From assembly GCA_003260075.1 (NCBI GenBank), contig QLIY01000293.1:8769-72768 (forward strand): a DNA stretch of 64,000 nt, read 5' to 3'. Below, one piece after another: positions 13,001 through 25,000 of the stretch. The position numbers and the translations under genes were made by a program. The stretch is from Phallusia mammillata. Its lineage: Eukaryota; Chordata; Ascidiacea; Phlebobranchia; Ascidiidae. Each line of letters starts with the position of its first letter. Positions within the stretch are counted from its first letter, which is position 1. The notes beneath the pieces are model-generated. The model had not been told where the DNA came from. It made no database searches and saw only the letters and a list, made by a program, of their open reading frames with translations.

Positions 13001-15271
13001 ATAGAAAAACACATACTTCTGGGGCCTGTACAGCCAAATACCCCATTTCGAAAGCTACAAAACTAGCATTGAATTGGAAATTTTTGGGACATCACAATGC
13101 CCTGGACATCAACATTTGATGTTCGGTGTTGGGAACAAACAGAACATTTGCAAGTTTGGCCCATCCTCAATTATAAGTATGGCAATAAAACTAAGATGCA
13201 GAAGCATCAAGTCAAACTAACTAAGCTTTTTACTTAACATTCGCCAGATTATCACAGAATAGTGCCAGTTGACTTCAAAACCTGTGTAATCTATAATATA
13301 ACAATGTTGCAACAGACGTTGTTACAACACAAAACATACCTGCAACATGCAATTGCAATAAGCATTCGGAATGTTCGGGTCCAAGCCGGGAAAATTTGTT
13401 TTGTTGTAATGTTGGATCATTTCATTTTCCTCATAACCGAGTTTGGAATATTTAAATATCACCTGCAACAGTTTGGTGGTTTAGTTTATTCTGCTTATAA
13501 AATCATAAAAGCTTAAGACATTATTAGTTTGCTGTCAACTTAAACAGCTAAAAGTAAGTTATGCTTGACAATTACAAAAATGGCATGATATTACAAGTAG
13601 TTTCTATCAACACTCGTAATTAAAACTTAAAGATGGAATCACCCAGTCCATTGCTTGGTGGATGAAGACTAATGAGCCTTATAGCAATAGATGTAAGTTC
13701 AGAAAAAACACTTAGTCGTTTATTCTTTAGTTTTACTTTCTATCATCAGTTAAAACTACATTGTCTGGATAACACCACAAACATAAAAAACCTCATTGCT
13801 TACTAAGAAAAACAGAGAAACATCACCTTTCTATATTTTTTTGGGACCATGAACAAATGCGGTTGTTCGTCTCTACCCAGTGGAGAATCAGGAACTGCTG
13901 CTTTCTTTCCTTTTGCGTCTTGCAACGAAATATCCTTAAGTTTATAAGGAACCTGAAAGACAGACATTATTAGTAAAGTTTAGCCAGCAGTTGCAGCGAA
14001 GAATTTTACATGACAAATTCGAATAATAAGATTTTGGTTGCTTTTTAGTAAAGTCATTATTTGTTTACAAAAATGTTGCTGAACAAAATCTGGCGAATCA
14101 CAAATCTCATGCTGAATCCAAAACTGTAGGCTACAATTAGCTAAGAATCATTTCAGCCGATTACTTCTATTAAATCACATGGAAAGACTTGACGAAATGA
14201 ATTGCTAACTAGAAAGGTGGTTTTCTATTATACTTCCATTTATATATTCTATATCCTATTTACTATACACATCATTTGACCTACACATATGAAATTTTGG
14301 ATCAAATTTGGATAACTAACTAACATCTCTGTAAATTTGAATAAATTCAAAGCACTCTTTCTTGACCAAACGCATGGAACAAACTCAGTGTTAGACAGAA
14401 TCAGAAAAAATGAAATAAAGAAGAAAAAAATACGGACAAAAACAAACTGGGTTCCCTTCACCAGAATCAGTTTACCTGGTTTCTCTTTCGGTTGCCAGGA
14501 TTCGGAGCGTATCCGATCCCTTGAACAACTTTCATACTTCGCAGCAGCTCAGGGTTGATGGGAGGAGGTCTACGACTGACAGGGACGCAATACTCCTGGG
14601 GCCAGTCGGAAAGCAGGGGTTCCTGGCAGTACGGCATCGCGATAACCGACAGTGGAGTCTGTGAATTAATTATGTCAATCTTACTGCAGGGTGAATTTTT
14701 TTAGCCTGTGCCTTGTCATAAGGAAATGCTTGGGAGACTGGCTTGATTCGGCATAAGGCAGACCTGGGCATTTTACAGCCCGCGGGCCACATCCGGCCCG
14801 TTGGCTGTCCCTGTCCGGGCCGCGTGAGGTTTAGGTCAATTAAAACATCAATCCAATATAGGTCTATTTATGCTATGCATGAAATACGGCAAATTTGCTG
14901 TTATTTTAAAAAGCCATTTGTTAGATATGATTGCGTAGTGATGCACATGCGTAGCCGAACAGCTACATGTGATGCTGGTCAAAATCGTCATAGAACACAA
15001 GCTGTTTGTTACGCGATAAAGCCTATAGTGCTCTTTTGTGTCAAAATAATTCAGCGGGGATGGGAAAAACAGATAAATCTGCCATCTTAAAAGCTTAAAC
15101 GCGAATTTGATCAACCTAATTAAATAAAAACTTTGAGTTTTAACATTTCAGCGTAATATTGCAAGCTAAATTGCTATTTTCCATGTCAATTTGCCCGCTT
15201 ATTTTTTATGCAAACTATAAATATTCGCATTACAACGCTCAAATGTAGAATAAAGTTTAACCAAGTTATCG

Positions 15272-15368
<97 letters not shown>

Positions 15369-18300
15369 CTTATTTTTTATGCAAACTATGAATATTCGCA
15401 TTACAACGCTCAAATGTAGAATAAAGTTTACCCAAGTTATCATTGGCTTGGCCCTCAGACATAAGTTAGGTTTCTTAAGTGGCCCCTTTTAAAAATGAAT
15501 TGCCAACCCCTGGTATAAGGCCTTCGAAAGGCCTGGCATACCACGATGTTAATTAATGCACAGCACCTGACTACAGATTGCCATGTCAGCATTACAGTGC
15601 AATTTTCAGTGTTGTAAGTATTCTCCAAAACAATCACAAACCATTTCATTGTCAATATCAATTGAATCTAATGTTTCAGCAACATCTGGAAACTGAGGAT
15701 CCTTTTGAAACTTGTTGAAAGTCGGATTAGCACTCGCAGACCACATGTGTAAACAACCACCTGCAAAATAAACATGTTCTTCATACAAACAGATAAAATT
15801 ATAAATAAAAATCATTTTTGGACTAAATCATAAAATGTCACTCAAATTGGCTATAGGTAAATTGATACAACCTTTAATGGAGTTTAAACCTGTGGCATTA
15901 AATATTCCACCATAAAAGTCCTGGAAATGACTTTCGGAAGGTTTGAGTCAATTTGTAAATAAATTCCTTACCTGAGTCAACGAATGCAATAGCTTGCATT
16001 GAACGTGATATATCCAAGTTTACGATACTTGCAGCCATCAAGTTTGCCTGATATATTGGAGTTGTGGGTGTTATTGCTGCGTTGTCTTCAATTAACAAAA
16101 ACTGCCCGGCTTGTGACATCACAAGCATTCGACGTGTATAGGTCGACAAAAACCTAAATTAAACATAAACAAATCAACAGTGGCTTCGGGTAAAAATTTC
16201 TCAGGCTGATTCTGTTTGTCGTGGTTTTCACAGATTGTTAACAACGGATATTGTGTAAAGCTGTGTATAATACTGATTACTTGACACAGATTAGTTACAT
16301 TGGAATATCCAACAAATGAAATGTCAACCAAACAATTTTATGCCAAGTTAAGATAATTGTATCTTACCTCAGAAATGAAGGTTGGACAACACATTGTATC
16401 GGGGATAATGACCTCATCATTCTAAGGTCATAAACTTTTACAAAGGGATCAAGACTTAGATGCTGTGAACCCTGATTGCTCGACCTGAAACAATGAATTG
16501 TTGGAAAACTTTTCAAATTTGTGGAGAAAATGGTAGTTTACCCAGATCGTTGTGAAAAGCCACACGTTATCAACAAGTGACCGTTGGCATCAAAATCTGA
16601 CAAAGTGCCAGTATGTGCGTCAAGTGTGCGGACAACTTGCAACGAGTCACTGTCACGAAGTATCACCTGCAAAATCACATAGTTAATTTCCAACAAACAC
16701 AAAACCATGTGGTAAGAAACCTACAAACAGTTTCTCAGCAAGGCAACTAGAAAAGTTACTTTCCCATGTGCAATGTTCACTATTGCCATTTACTAAATCT
16801 CAATTTGGTTACATCAATTGCCATAATTACTATCCACATATATCCCTACACTTGCATGACATTTAACAGCATAAAAACACAATGACAACTATTTACAACT
16901 GTTAGAACTCTACATAATAAAAACACCGCCCGGTTGTATGAGTGCGGCAGAGGTGATTTATGAACCTAAACAATCATCGCTCTAACATGTGAAAACCAAG
17001 TGTCAAGGGTGCAATAGTGCTTTGAAGGAAACCACAAAGTATTTAGAATTTTCCTAGATTTTGAGCAGTGCCTTTACAAACATAATAGTTTTTAACAAAT
17101 TTAAAATACAACACCAAAATTTCAAAACACAAACACAGGTTTTATCAGATGATACTGCAACTTGTGTAACTTTAAAACTTTTAGTTACATTTCTGATTTG
17201 AGCAAAAAAATCAGAGCCAGTATATGTGTGTAGAACAGGAGCGGGCAACTTCTCCAGTCGGCGGGCCTGATATGGGAAAATGAAGTACTTGGCGGGCCGG
17301 ATTCCTGAATCGATACACTAATGGCGTATTTATCCAGTGATTTAAAACGGATTTTTGACCACCTAAACTAAATACAATCAAGAACGTCGCAACTACAATA
17401 CAGTCCAAACAATCTAACTGATACAACATAAAATTATTCACCACAGCAAATTTAATGCATATACCACAGACTTAGATACTGCTGAAACACTAACTAGGGT
17501 ACACATGTGGAAACAAAGGAAACCGTGAAAGCAGGCCACGCACAAGGTTGGCAGTTATGTCGTAACAATGGACGTATGGTGCAATAGTAACAACGGCGGG
17601 AAAGTTTTTCTGTTATTGGGGAGCGTTACTGTTTGTTACAACTATAATTTGACGTAGTAAGCAAGTAGTGGGGGATTCGGCAGACTGTGGCCGCGGGCCA
17701 CGTTATCATGTAAGACCAGAAACTGTCTGCGGGTCCCGTTGCGGGCCGTTTGTTGCCCGCCCCTGGTGTAGAACATAACGACATTTCAACAAGTGCTATT
17801 GACATCATCAGGTTATAAGAATCAAAAGCAACAGAAGGCATACAACTAGGTGACGCACAAAGGTAAAAAAGGCGACACAAAGTTAAAATGTAAAAGCAAT
17901 TAAACGGAGATAAAATAAAGCGCACGCACATTTTTTGCTCAAATTATTCCAAACCGTGAATAGTGTGCCTAAATTTCTGATTTGTCAACAAAAATAAAGT
18001 TTCACAATAAAACCTCCTACCTTTCCATTATAAGTTCCACAACATAAAAACTTTGAAGTACTCCTGAATATTGCAGTTGCCTGGTCGTCGGTCAGAGCAA
18101 TTCTAAAACATTATGTTACAAATGTTACAACTTTGATTCAAAAACAGGAACTTATGTTACAAACTTACTTCTTTGTCATTGTTTCTGTGTTAATGTCGTA
18201 CTCAATTAACGCTGTGTTCTTTCCACCAAGTAAAATATTACTGTCCTTCCTCAAAGACATACATTGAGTGTTTTGTAAAATATCATTTCTGAAAAACAGA

Positions 18301-19818
18301 AATCCACCAAACTGCTTCACCAAGTCATGTTTGCGGCAGTTTATATGTGACAACATGACCAATGGTCTAAATTTCTCTTTATCACTCAGACGAAGATTTT
18401 AGTCACACTCTTATTCAGCTATACATTTATTTGTTGTTATTTTACAATGCACATCCAAGTAGTTGACATTATATCTTACGTAAACTCAAATTGAGTGACT
18501 CCACGATTTAACGAACATCGCAGACTGTTTTTTGTAAGCGACAAAATTCTGTCACCAATTGTCAATATTTCAACAACGGGGTTCGACGGATGAACTTGAA
18601 ATGACGTGTATTTTTGATTGGTTGGTCCATAGTATGAGGTGACATGACCCTAAAAACAACGCTTTGTAGGACAACGCACATATTAACATAGTACGTAATT
18701 CTTCCCATTAAAAAAACTTGACATGCCAACAGATTTGCATTGAATCATAGCTGGAATTTGGCTCCAATTAACCATTCGTGAAGCGAATAAACAAATCTGG
18801 TACTTTCGTTTATGAGCTGCAGGTAAAACATGATAGGCCCAAACTGCTGTGACAAATTTAACTAAATTGGAGGTTTGGTGCGCTTGCAAAATAGCGACGT
18901 GAATTTATTTTTAAGGGGAACTGTGCAATTTCAAGACATATGAATCAAAATGTCAGACAGCACATATTGTTAGTGCAGCTGGTGATGAGAAATATGTAGC
19001 TTATCATCTATTGGCTTAATGCTTTTACAATTGCTTTGTAGTTTTCATGAAAAAAATCAAATAATAAAGAATTGTTTTATGGTGATAAAGGATTTCTGCC
19101 TAAAAAACACCTAATATACATTTTTACAACATTGCTGTTCCTGGTAAACATAAATATTAATGAGCACAACTTTTCTGTTGTGGTTCAATTTAAGAGAAAT
19201 ATCATAGCTGTCATTTTCTAAATAGAAGCAATGTTAAAACTCACATGTTGATTGCCCACCCACAGTAGCTCAAATGATGAATCAAAGTGGACTGCACTTG
19301 CACCAAACTGTGGAGCACCATCGATTGGGAGAACATTTAGCTCAAGATATTCCCCAACAATTCTACAACAAACATGTTGCAAAAATATTTTATATTTCCC
19401 AACATATTGAGTTTTTAGTTCAACAAAGATTTTGGGGCTCGCTAATGTTTTTAGTGCACATATAGAGATACCATTTACCATTTATCAATATGCATGATGG
19501 TGAGAAACTGATATTTATAGCCAATGTTTTTTTGATTTTACAAGAACCAGAAATTGCACAAGCATCATTTTCTGGTGTAGTTTAGACATTTCGTTTTAAT
19601 CTGGTAAAACGCCACAAGAATAGAAACTATAATGTTTAAAGAATAAATGCAATCCTAAAAAAAAGCAAATTACAAACTCAATAATTTCCTTTAATTCAGT
19701 TTGGCAACATTATGTTACCACTTTTTGTGCCACTACATTATACTCACGGTATTTGACCAACGTTAGAAACAGCATGTTGCGTAGGTGCCGGATATTCCGA
19801 TCCGCCAACAGTAAACAT
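1036..19818 (-). CDS. PAN2: PAN2, PAN2-PAN3 poly(A) nuclease catalytic subunit
   Basis: PAN2 is the DEDD-family 3'-5' exonuclease of the cytoplasmic PAN2-PAN3 deadenylase. About 28 exons can be placed. The first is 19748-19818 (ATG at 19818-19816) and the second 19245-19362; WD40-region exons run from about 18652 to 15615. A linker exon is at about 14659-14477, the UCH-like domain at about 13953-6285, and the nuclease domain at about 6020-5875, 5481-5288, 2905-2748, 2034-1941, 1306-1221 and 1159-1036. Catalytic motifs are visible: LDAEFVTL (first D and E), GHGLSKDF (D), and [11 protein letters not shown] (H and D). [11 protein letters not shown] and [12 protein letters not shown] are typical of the UCH-like domain. 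Zinc-ligand cysteines of the vertebrate protein are largely missing in the exon at about 9075-9226. One UCH exon appears twice (see 11099-12290). Many introns carry MITEs. Confidence 0.93.
1377..1556. repeat. Foldback element (inverted repeat), copy 1
   Basis: Two arms are inverted relative to each other: one starts at 1379 with ATAACGGCCCAAATA and continues through GCGACATGCTTTATT, and the other ends at 1555 with the complementary sequence. The loop contains a CGTTTCAGCAAATGCTCATG segment. A second copy lies at about 43919-44250. It sits in a PAN2 intron. Confidence 0.6.
1714..1725. repeat. Poly-C tract
   Basis: Twelve consecutive C in a PAN2 intron. I saw no clear flanking duplication here, unlike most other C/G tracts in the window. 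Confidence 0.8.
2890..3000. repeat. Short minisatellite
   Basis: An ACAAGCAACAGAAACAAT-type unit of about 22-28 bp is repeated about four times with small changes. It is just upstream of the PAN2 exon at about 2748-2905 in transcript sense. Confidence 0.7.
3086..5107. mobile_element. hAT-like MITE carrying a nested repeat
   Basis: The ends are CAGTGGTCGGCAACC at 3086 and GGTTGCGGACCCCTG ending at 5107, imperfect terminal inverted repeats of hAT type. The flanks TAGCAGAC (3078-3085) and TAGTAGAC (5108-5115) match at 7 of 8 bases, as expected for an 8-bp target duplication. Inside is a second repeat (about 3195-4995) that begins near CTAGAAGAGTGGCTT and ends GGGGACCCATAAT. That inner repeat contains a tandem duplication of about 300 bp (4327-4625 and 4645-4935). 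Confidence 0.7.
5211..5278. mobile_element. Short palindromic MITE
   Basis: Terminal inverted repeats AGAGATGTAC and GTACATCTCT enclose an interior rich in GAATATTCGG and its complement. A truncated relative lies at about 7203-7300 and another at about 21690-21716. Confidence 0.6.
5622..5790. repeat. Dispersed repeat shared with 21525-21800
   Basis: The segment containing CAATTGGTCTTCAACAAAGC and GTCAGGTCCGAATCAAGCCC recurs at about 21525-21760 with modest divergence. It lies in a PAN2 intron. Its class is not determined. Confidence 0.5.
6600..6765. repeat. Minisatellite, unit about 32 bp
   Basis: Units with the core ATGGTAAACCGTTTATTTTTT joined by TGCTGTTTTT repeat about five times in a PAN2 intron, with one truncated unit. 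Confidence 0.8.
7613..7821. mobile_element. Long-palindrome foldback MITE
   Basis: Arms of about 80-90 bp at 7613-7700 and 7735-7821 are near-perfect inverted copies: AGGAACTCACAAG at the start answers to CTTGTGAGTTCCT at the end, around a loop of roughly 30 bp. Partial copies occur at about 22930-23015 and 26060-26235, the latter two in TPC introns. This copy is in a PAN2 intron. Confidence 0.75.
8815..8993. mobile_element. hAT-like MITE, family A
   Basis: The ends are CAGTGGTGGGATTTAGCC and TTTGAATCCCACCACTG. The interior has the AGCCGGTT, TTCTATAGAACC and GTTACTGTCAATGGAC blocks shared with other copies (26429-26653, 39220-39369, 49193-49404, 51748-51928). Flanks CTTGTATC and TTTGTATA suggest a degraded 8-bp target duplication. 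Confidence 0.75.
9297..10343. repeat. Dispersed repeat, CTAGAAGGGTGGCTT type
   Basis: It begins near CTAGAAGGGTGGCTTAG and ends GGGGACCCATAAT. An internal CATGGGTCCCCACAC (about 9448) is the inverted complement of the 3' end, so the unit can fold back. Related copies are at 3195-4995, 10766-11930 and truncated at 14210-14460, 26888-27285 and 33860-33900. Confidence 0.6.
11099..12290. repeat. Near-identical duplication of a PAN2 exon and flanks around G tracts
   Basis: About 640 bp from 11100 (right after an N at 11099) is repeated with few differences from about 12006. Each copy contains the PAN2 exon encoding [20 protein letters not shown]. The copies are separated by two G tracts (11742-11751, 11857-11866) and a third partial copy of the middle (11752-11856). 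Only the copy at about 12160-11995 extends into [12 protein letters not shown], so it is the complete exon. This looks like unresolved haplotypes and not two real exons. Confidence 0.75.
12838..13170. repeat. Dispersed repeat, GAGCATTAAATTT type
   Basis: It contains GCTCGGCC, a block ACAAACTGACCCGAGCATTA and an end near TTTGGCCCATCC. A related copy is at about 35265-35575 and a partial, inverted relative at about 34230-34400. It is in a PAN2 intron. Confidence 0.5.
14759..15512. mobile_element. hAT-like element with an internal G94 tract
   Basis: The ends are CAGACCTGGGCA and TGCCAACCCCTG, bracketed by GCATAAGG (14751-14758) and GTATAAGG (15513-15520), a 7/8 target duplication. The interior begins with CCCGCGGGCCACATCCGGCCC. 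It contains G94 at 15274-15367, with the same roughly 65-bp sequence on both sides, so the true element is probably shorter. It lies in the PAN2 intron between the WD40 and linker exons. Confidence 0.7.
17236..17765. mobile_element. hAT-like element with a perfect 8-bp target duplication
   Basis: The ends are CAGGAGCGGGCAAC and GTTGCCCGCCCCTG. The 8-bp sequence GTGTAGAA occurs immediately before (17228-17235) and after (17766-17773). It belongs to the same GCGGGCC-rich class as 14759-15512. It has inserted into an older repeat that resumes after 17766 and matches about 43795-43875. Confidence 0.85.
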
Positions 19819-22060
19819 TATCGCATTGTTCGAAGTCCTTTATTGTTCCATCACAATCACAACTTACTACAGAAAACAAAACAACGTGCAAATATCAGGG
19901 AGTTCCCCGCCCGAATGGTAGTTTGTGGTATTTGGCGGGCGCTGCAGTTTTTACATCAGGAACACCGAAAAATGGCATTCATAACATAGTTGATTATGAT
20001 TAAAATAGAATGGCGCAACTTTCAGGTAGGTTTTACAGTACAGGCGCAAACAACATTGATATATACTATTTTTTAACGCATTTAAACGCTTTGCTGCCGT
20101 GTTTATGTTTGTTTTATCTATTTTGTACAAAAATATGCTTCCTTTGCAAGAAGGGTTGTAGGCTACGTTTGGAAAATTGTAGCCGCAATCGCATGCCAAG
20201 TAACTGTTCTCCTCATATCTTACTTCTGCTTGTATGTTTTTACCGATACGGTCGTATTCATGTACCACATAGATATAAACTTGGAGAAAAAAACCCGAAC
20301 ATCCTGTCGATCCAGTATTCCAAGTTCCAACCCAGCGCACGCAGCCAACCTTTAAACCAACTTAACTCTGCAACTGGATTCTATGCAGCTTCCACTTTCC
20401 CAACCAATTTCGCGTCATGAAAAGTACAAAGCACATATGTGAACGATAATTGGGTTCAGGTGTTTCAATAAAGTTTAAATATGTAATATCGCCAGGTCTT
20501 TTCAAATTGATAACGGCAAATTAACAATTTAATATTTCCTGTCGTTTTCATTTCACCCACACCTGCCGATATTTAATCGTTTATGGTGATTTGCTTTTAC
20601 GCGTTCAAACCAATATTTGAGCGGGATCGATTTTTGGGAATCGGGCGCTTGTTCAAGGTAATTGGGAATTATCGGGAGCAAACACTGCTGTGTAGAATTC
20701 GGAAACGAGCCGGTTTCTTATCTACGCTCTGTAGATGCCTCCACATAATTCCAACGGCCAGAATAGAGTGGTTGACTGTCTCGTGGAAAGTAAATTAAAA
20801 AAAATGGATGGCGAGGTACTGCGTGCGTGGCAGCATTAGATTGTGTCGCAATTAAATTTTGACTGTTCAGTTTGATATAGGATTAGTCGACACATTTTTT
20901 CGTGTTAGTTTTGGCGAAAGTTGTAAGACTGCCTTTTTATATTGCCGGAAAAAATAAGTAATGATTGTCGCCCGTTTTGTTAGCTAAAAAACGGAGAGTT
21001 TATAACTTAGTATAAAAGTTGTCAACAAATATTTGGTTCTCATGTTTTGCTTGTAGAAAGTAACATTCATTGATTTTTTGTGATATGGGTCGTCCAAAAA
21101 TGATAAAACCATGGCGAAAAAAGTTTAAGTATCAACGAAGAAACATAAAACGAACTGAAACAAGTGAAAGTCAGAAGCAGCAACAGAAACAGATCAGGTG
21201 AATTGAAAAGTTGATCGAAATTGCTTGAAGTAAACGTGTTGAAATCCTCAGATGGAAATATCAGCTTTGTGCGGCTTATGTTGAAGACGCGTTAGCTGGT
21301 AGGTTGTACAAATCCGGACTTGCACAAAATCTCGCCGATGGGAGAAGAATCGCCTTGTGGTGAGCACGTGTCTTTCATTTTGATTAGGATTTGGTTTGTT
21401 TTTATCCTTGTTGCGAAACCGCACCTGATCCAGAGTTGTAAACAGGCCCGAACCCGAATCGTTTTTGAGAACTTGGTTAAGCCCGAAGGTGTGATTGACA
21501 GGTCTATACACCAAAGCCTCAGGAAAGACAAGACAACCAACACAATAGACAATTGGTCTTGAACAAGGCACTTTAGGGCTGTTTGACATTAGAGCAGGTT
21601 CCCCCCCCCCCAATAGACAATTGGTCTTGAACAAGGCATTTTAGGGCTGTTTGACATTAGAGCCCCCCCCCCGCCGAATAAATCCGGCAAACCGAATATT
21701 CGGTACATCTCTAGTATAAAGTCAGGCCCGAATCAAGCCCGCTTATTAGAAGAAGCCTAAGCCCGAAAAACCCAGCCCGAACCCAGTCGGAAAAACCCGG
21801 CCCGACTTACAACTCTGACTGATCGTATTGTAAACTTCCTTGCTCGGTGACTCACGAGCGACTGAGACGGGATTAGAACCCGTAACCTTGTGAACTTTTC
21901 TCCAGGTGCCTTTACATTACGTCACACTTTACCTACTCAACCACATTTTTCATCGTGGTCGGATTCCATTGTTTCTTGTCGTCACTAGAACCTGTTCAGG
22001 TTTGTGAATTAAATTTCAAATCCCCCAAAATAACTTTCATACAACGACTTTTTTATCCAG
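19819..22060. other. Divergent PAN2/TPC intergenic region
   Basis: No protein could be assigned. It should hold the PAN2 5' UTR, promoters for both genes, and the missing 5' exons of the two-pore channel. A basic open segment with an ATG at 21085 ends at a GTGAAT donor, but its phase does not join the first recognised TPC exon. Repeats at 21525-21760 and C tracts at 21601-21610 and 21663-21672 break the sequence, so a first-transmembrane exon may have been lost here. Confidence 0.5.
21869..21943 (-). repeat. tRNA-like sequence with A and B boxes
   Basis: On the minus strand TGGTTGAGTAGG (943-932) fits an RNA polymerase III A box, and GGGTTCTAATCCC (881-869) fits a B box with one unusual base. 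No convincing acceptor-stem pairing is seen, so a tRNA-derived SINE or pseudogene is more likely than a functional tRNA. Confidence 0.4.
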
Positions 22061-25000
22061 ATGGTGGCGGTGGAGACAAACCACATCGACCGATTAGCGT
22101 TCTGGGGTGGAATCGTTTGTTGCGTCATATACACGCTTGACGTCATATTGAACATTGCGTATTCGAGGCCGGAGCTTTATTTCAGTTTGACCCACAATAA
22201 GTTGTAAGTAGAAATACTTGTTCGGATGATTAACATGGCAGGGTTGCATACAACAAAGTAACAGCGAGAAATTATTCAAAAACATAACTGCAAGGGAGCT
22301 GCTGGTACATACACAATACATCGTTCAGACGTTTCAACAATCGCTGTTGTCATCGTCAGTACAGGTTGTCAACTTGAACCGATGTTTAACAGCAAAAAAA
22401 TAATCTGAACAAACAAACAAAAATTCTTTTATCAAACTCACACTCTACAATCTCCTTTTTCAGATATTTTCTTTGCATCGCATTTATTTCTATCGATTAC
22501 ATTCTTGTTGTGGCCACGGGGAGGATGCTTTTCAGGTTGTTTCGATCTTGTCTGCTCATTTTTCGGATTCAAGCTCTTCGCAAGTGAGTCTAAATTTGAA
22601 TAACAATAAAAGGAGTTGTTTGAGCTAGGGATGGGATTTCGGGCTTAATTGGAAAACCCCGGGATCGGGATTCCGCGGGTTTCTAATTCCTCAAATCCCG
22701 CAAGTTATGAGTTGATTTGAGTTTGGAGTGCCCAATTGGTGGATCATCATTAAACGCGCTGCAGCTCCACCGTATATGTGAGCCCGGTGTCCCAACCGTA
22801 GTTTTAAAATTTCCGTGACCACCGCGATGCTTATTGTCAAACTGAGATTAAAAGTTTGCATCCAATTTTACTAATTTGAGATCTGTGTTAACCTGTATGT
22901 TAACGACCTGTATCCCCCTTTTTAGGTAGAGCTACCAACACAGAACTCCGATGCTGCGCTACCTATCGGAAATTCCCAAACCTCTGGTGTGAGTTCCTGT
23001 GTCAGTAGCTCTACCCCCATTTTAGCCCAGAGCACCAAAATCCAAATTATTATAAACCAACATTTCAAACTTGTTTTGCAGCACAGGGCTTGTCATGTTG
23101 AGAGTTACCCCAAAATTTCTACAGTTCCTCATCATCATGTTTGCCTACGTCACTGTGTTCGCAGTTATGGGGGTTCACCTGTTTATGTACACGTATGTTG
23201 GCAACGGTGAGTATTAATTATGCCACAAAGCATTCAACTGCGCGGCTGAAAAGAAATGAAAACGTAATCAATCGAGCCTGGCTTTTCGGGCTTGGTTTTG
23301 ACTTTGGAAGTTTTCAAAAAATCTGGCAAAAAAATTTACAACCCGCAAAATTTGGATGTTGTTTCATTTTTTAAAACGTGGTCGTACTTGCGCACTGTGT
23401 GTGTATTTGTTGGCTATCTGTGATACGTTTAACAGACTGTCACGTTGGACATACTTCAATCGGTTTTAACCATTTAATCGGGATTTATAAAATAATTGTT
23501 AGAGTTTAGCCTAAAACATACATTGGTTGCGAATTTTGATAACCAGTGCATGGAAATGTTTAAATCAGGGGAACATTTGGCTCGCAAGTCAGATGTGCCG
23601 CTTCTAATGAAAGCGTCTGGCTTCTAGACAAATCTTAGTTTGTATTTCCTGACACAATTCTGTTAAAGAACAAATAATTCTGTTGACATTGTGCATTTTA
23701 TCCCTTACGTTTTATTTGATGCAATTTCATGTGTGTTTTAATACCAACTTTGTACTCGCATTAAAGAAATATTGTATGGTGCTCAAAAGACATTTTAAAC
23801 CAGGGGGCGGCAACCTTTTTTTCTACTGCGAACCGTTTTTGAAACTAAAACTTTATCGCGGACCGGCATTCAAAAAACTACAAATATCCAGCAATAAAAA
23901 CGTCTAAATTAGTCTATCATCCCCGGGATATATGGGCAAAATGTTTTAAGCATTTAACCTGAAAAATTATACGGCCCGGTAACGAACTCCTTGCGGACCT
24001 GCACCGGGCCGCGGACCGGCGGTCGCCGACACGGTTTCAAACAATGGACTGTATTAGCTACATCAGCGCTCACAAAAACACATTTTCAAACAGTGACTTT
24101 ATTTGCTACATCAGCTGTAAAAATTCTCGACCCCTGGTTTACACTATTGCGTAGAACTTGCGTATACTTCATTGAAGCAACAAAATGTGACCAGTTCTGT
24201 TGTTTTGAACAGAAATAGTGAAATCGCAACATGACGGAATATACGAGGGAGCTCCCCCCCCCCCTTTATTTGCTACATCAGCTGTAAAAATTCTCGACCC
24301 CTGGTTTACACCATGGTGTAGAACTTGCGTATACTTCACTGAAGCAACAAAATGTGACCAGTTCTGTTGTTTTGAACAGAAATAGTGGAATCGCAACATG
24401 ACGGAATATACGAGGGAGCATTTAACAACACGGGAATCGCTGTGCTCGAAATATTTGTGCTTATGACAGGTAACATCTGTCGCCAGCTTTAAGATCGAAG
24501 GTTGTTTATTTCGTGGTAAGCACTCCCCGTTACTTTTCAGGTGGAAGTTACCCGAGGTTTATGATACCTGCTTACGTCACACACGGCAGTTCTGTTCTTA
24601 TTTATTTCATCACAATCATAATGACTGGAGAGGTGAGGTGTTCTGTATAAACTACTTTGCCCACTTTTGACTGCACAGCTTTTAGAAGGGTTAGTGATTT
24701 GTTTTCAATACACCAGGGGTTGGCAACCTTCTTTGTACTGCGGACCGTTTTTGTAACTGAAATTTTATCACGGACCGGTCTTCTCAAAACTACAAATATT
24801 TATCAATGAAAACGCAAAAAATAGTTTATTATCCCCGGGATACATGGGCAACATGTTTTAAAGCGTTTACCAGAAAAAGTATACGGACCGGTAACCAACA
24901 CCTCGCGGACCGGCGGTTGCCGACCACTACATTATACAATGCGGGGGCAAGATGCAACTTAATACACTAACTACAATGGCCACATCGCCACACTGACGAT

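Noticed and set aside
15274..15367. G94 as a functional G-quadruplex or telomere-like sequence
   Set aside because: A pure G run with identical 65-bp flanks on each side fits the assembly-join pattern seen at about 20 other sites better than a functional element.
15186..15492. Open frames with long Gly or Pro runs (also at 32658-33276, 36757-37080, 55858-56164)
   Set aside because: They exist only because a C or G homopolymer is open in most frames. The flanking residues are repeats or introns, not a low-complexity protein.
20010..20420. 136-residue frame between PAN2 and TPC, and its antisense 129-residue frame
   Set aside because: No domain, splice context or codon pattern supports either. 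They are probably chance open frames in the PAN2 upstream region.
21085..21196. ATG plus a basic 37-codon segment as TPC exon 1
   Set aside because: It has a donor, but its phase (2) does not fit the exon at 22061 (phase 0), and no transmembrane content links it to the channel.
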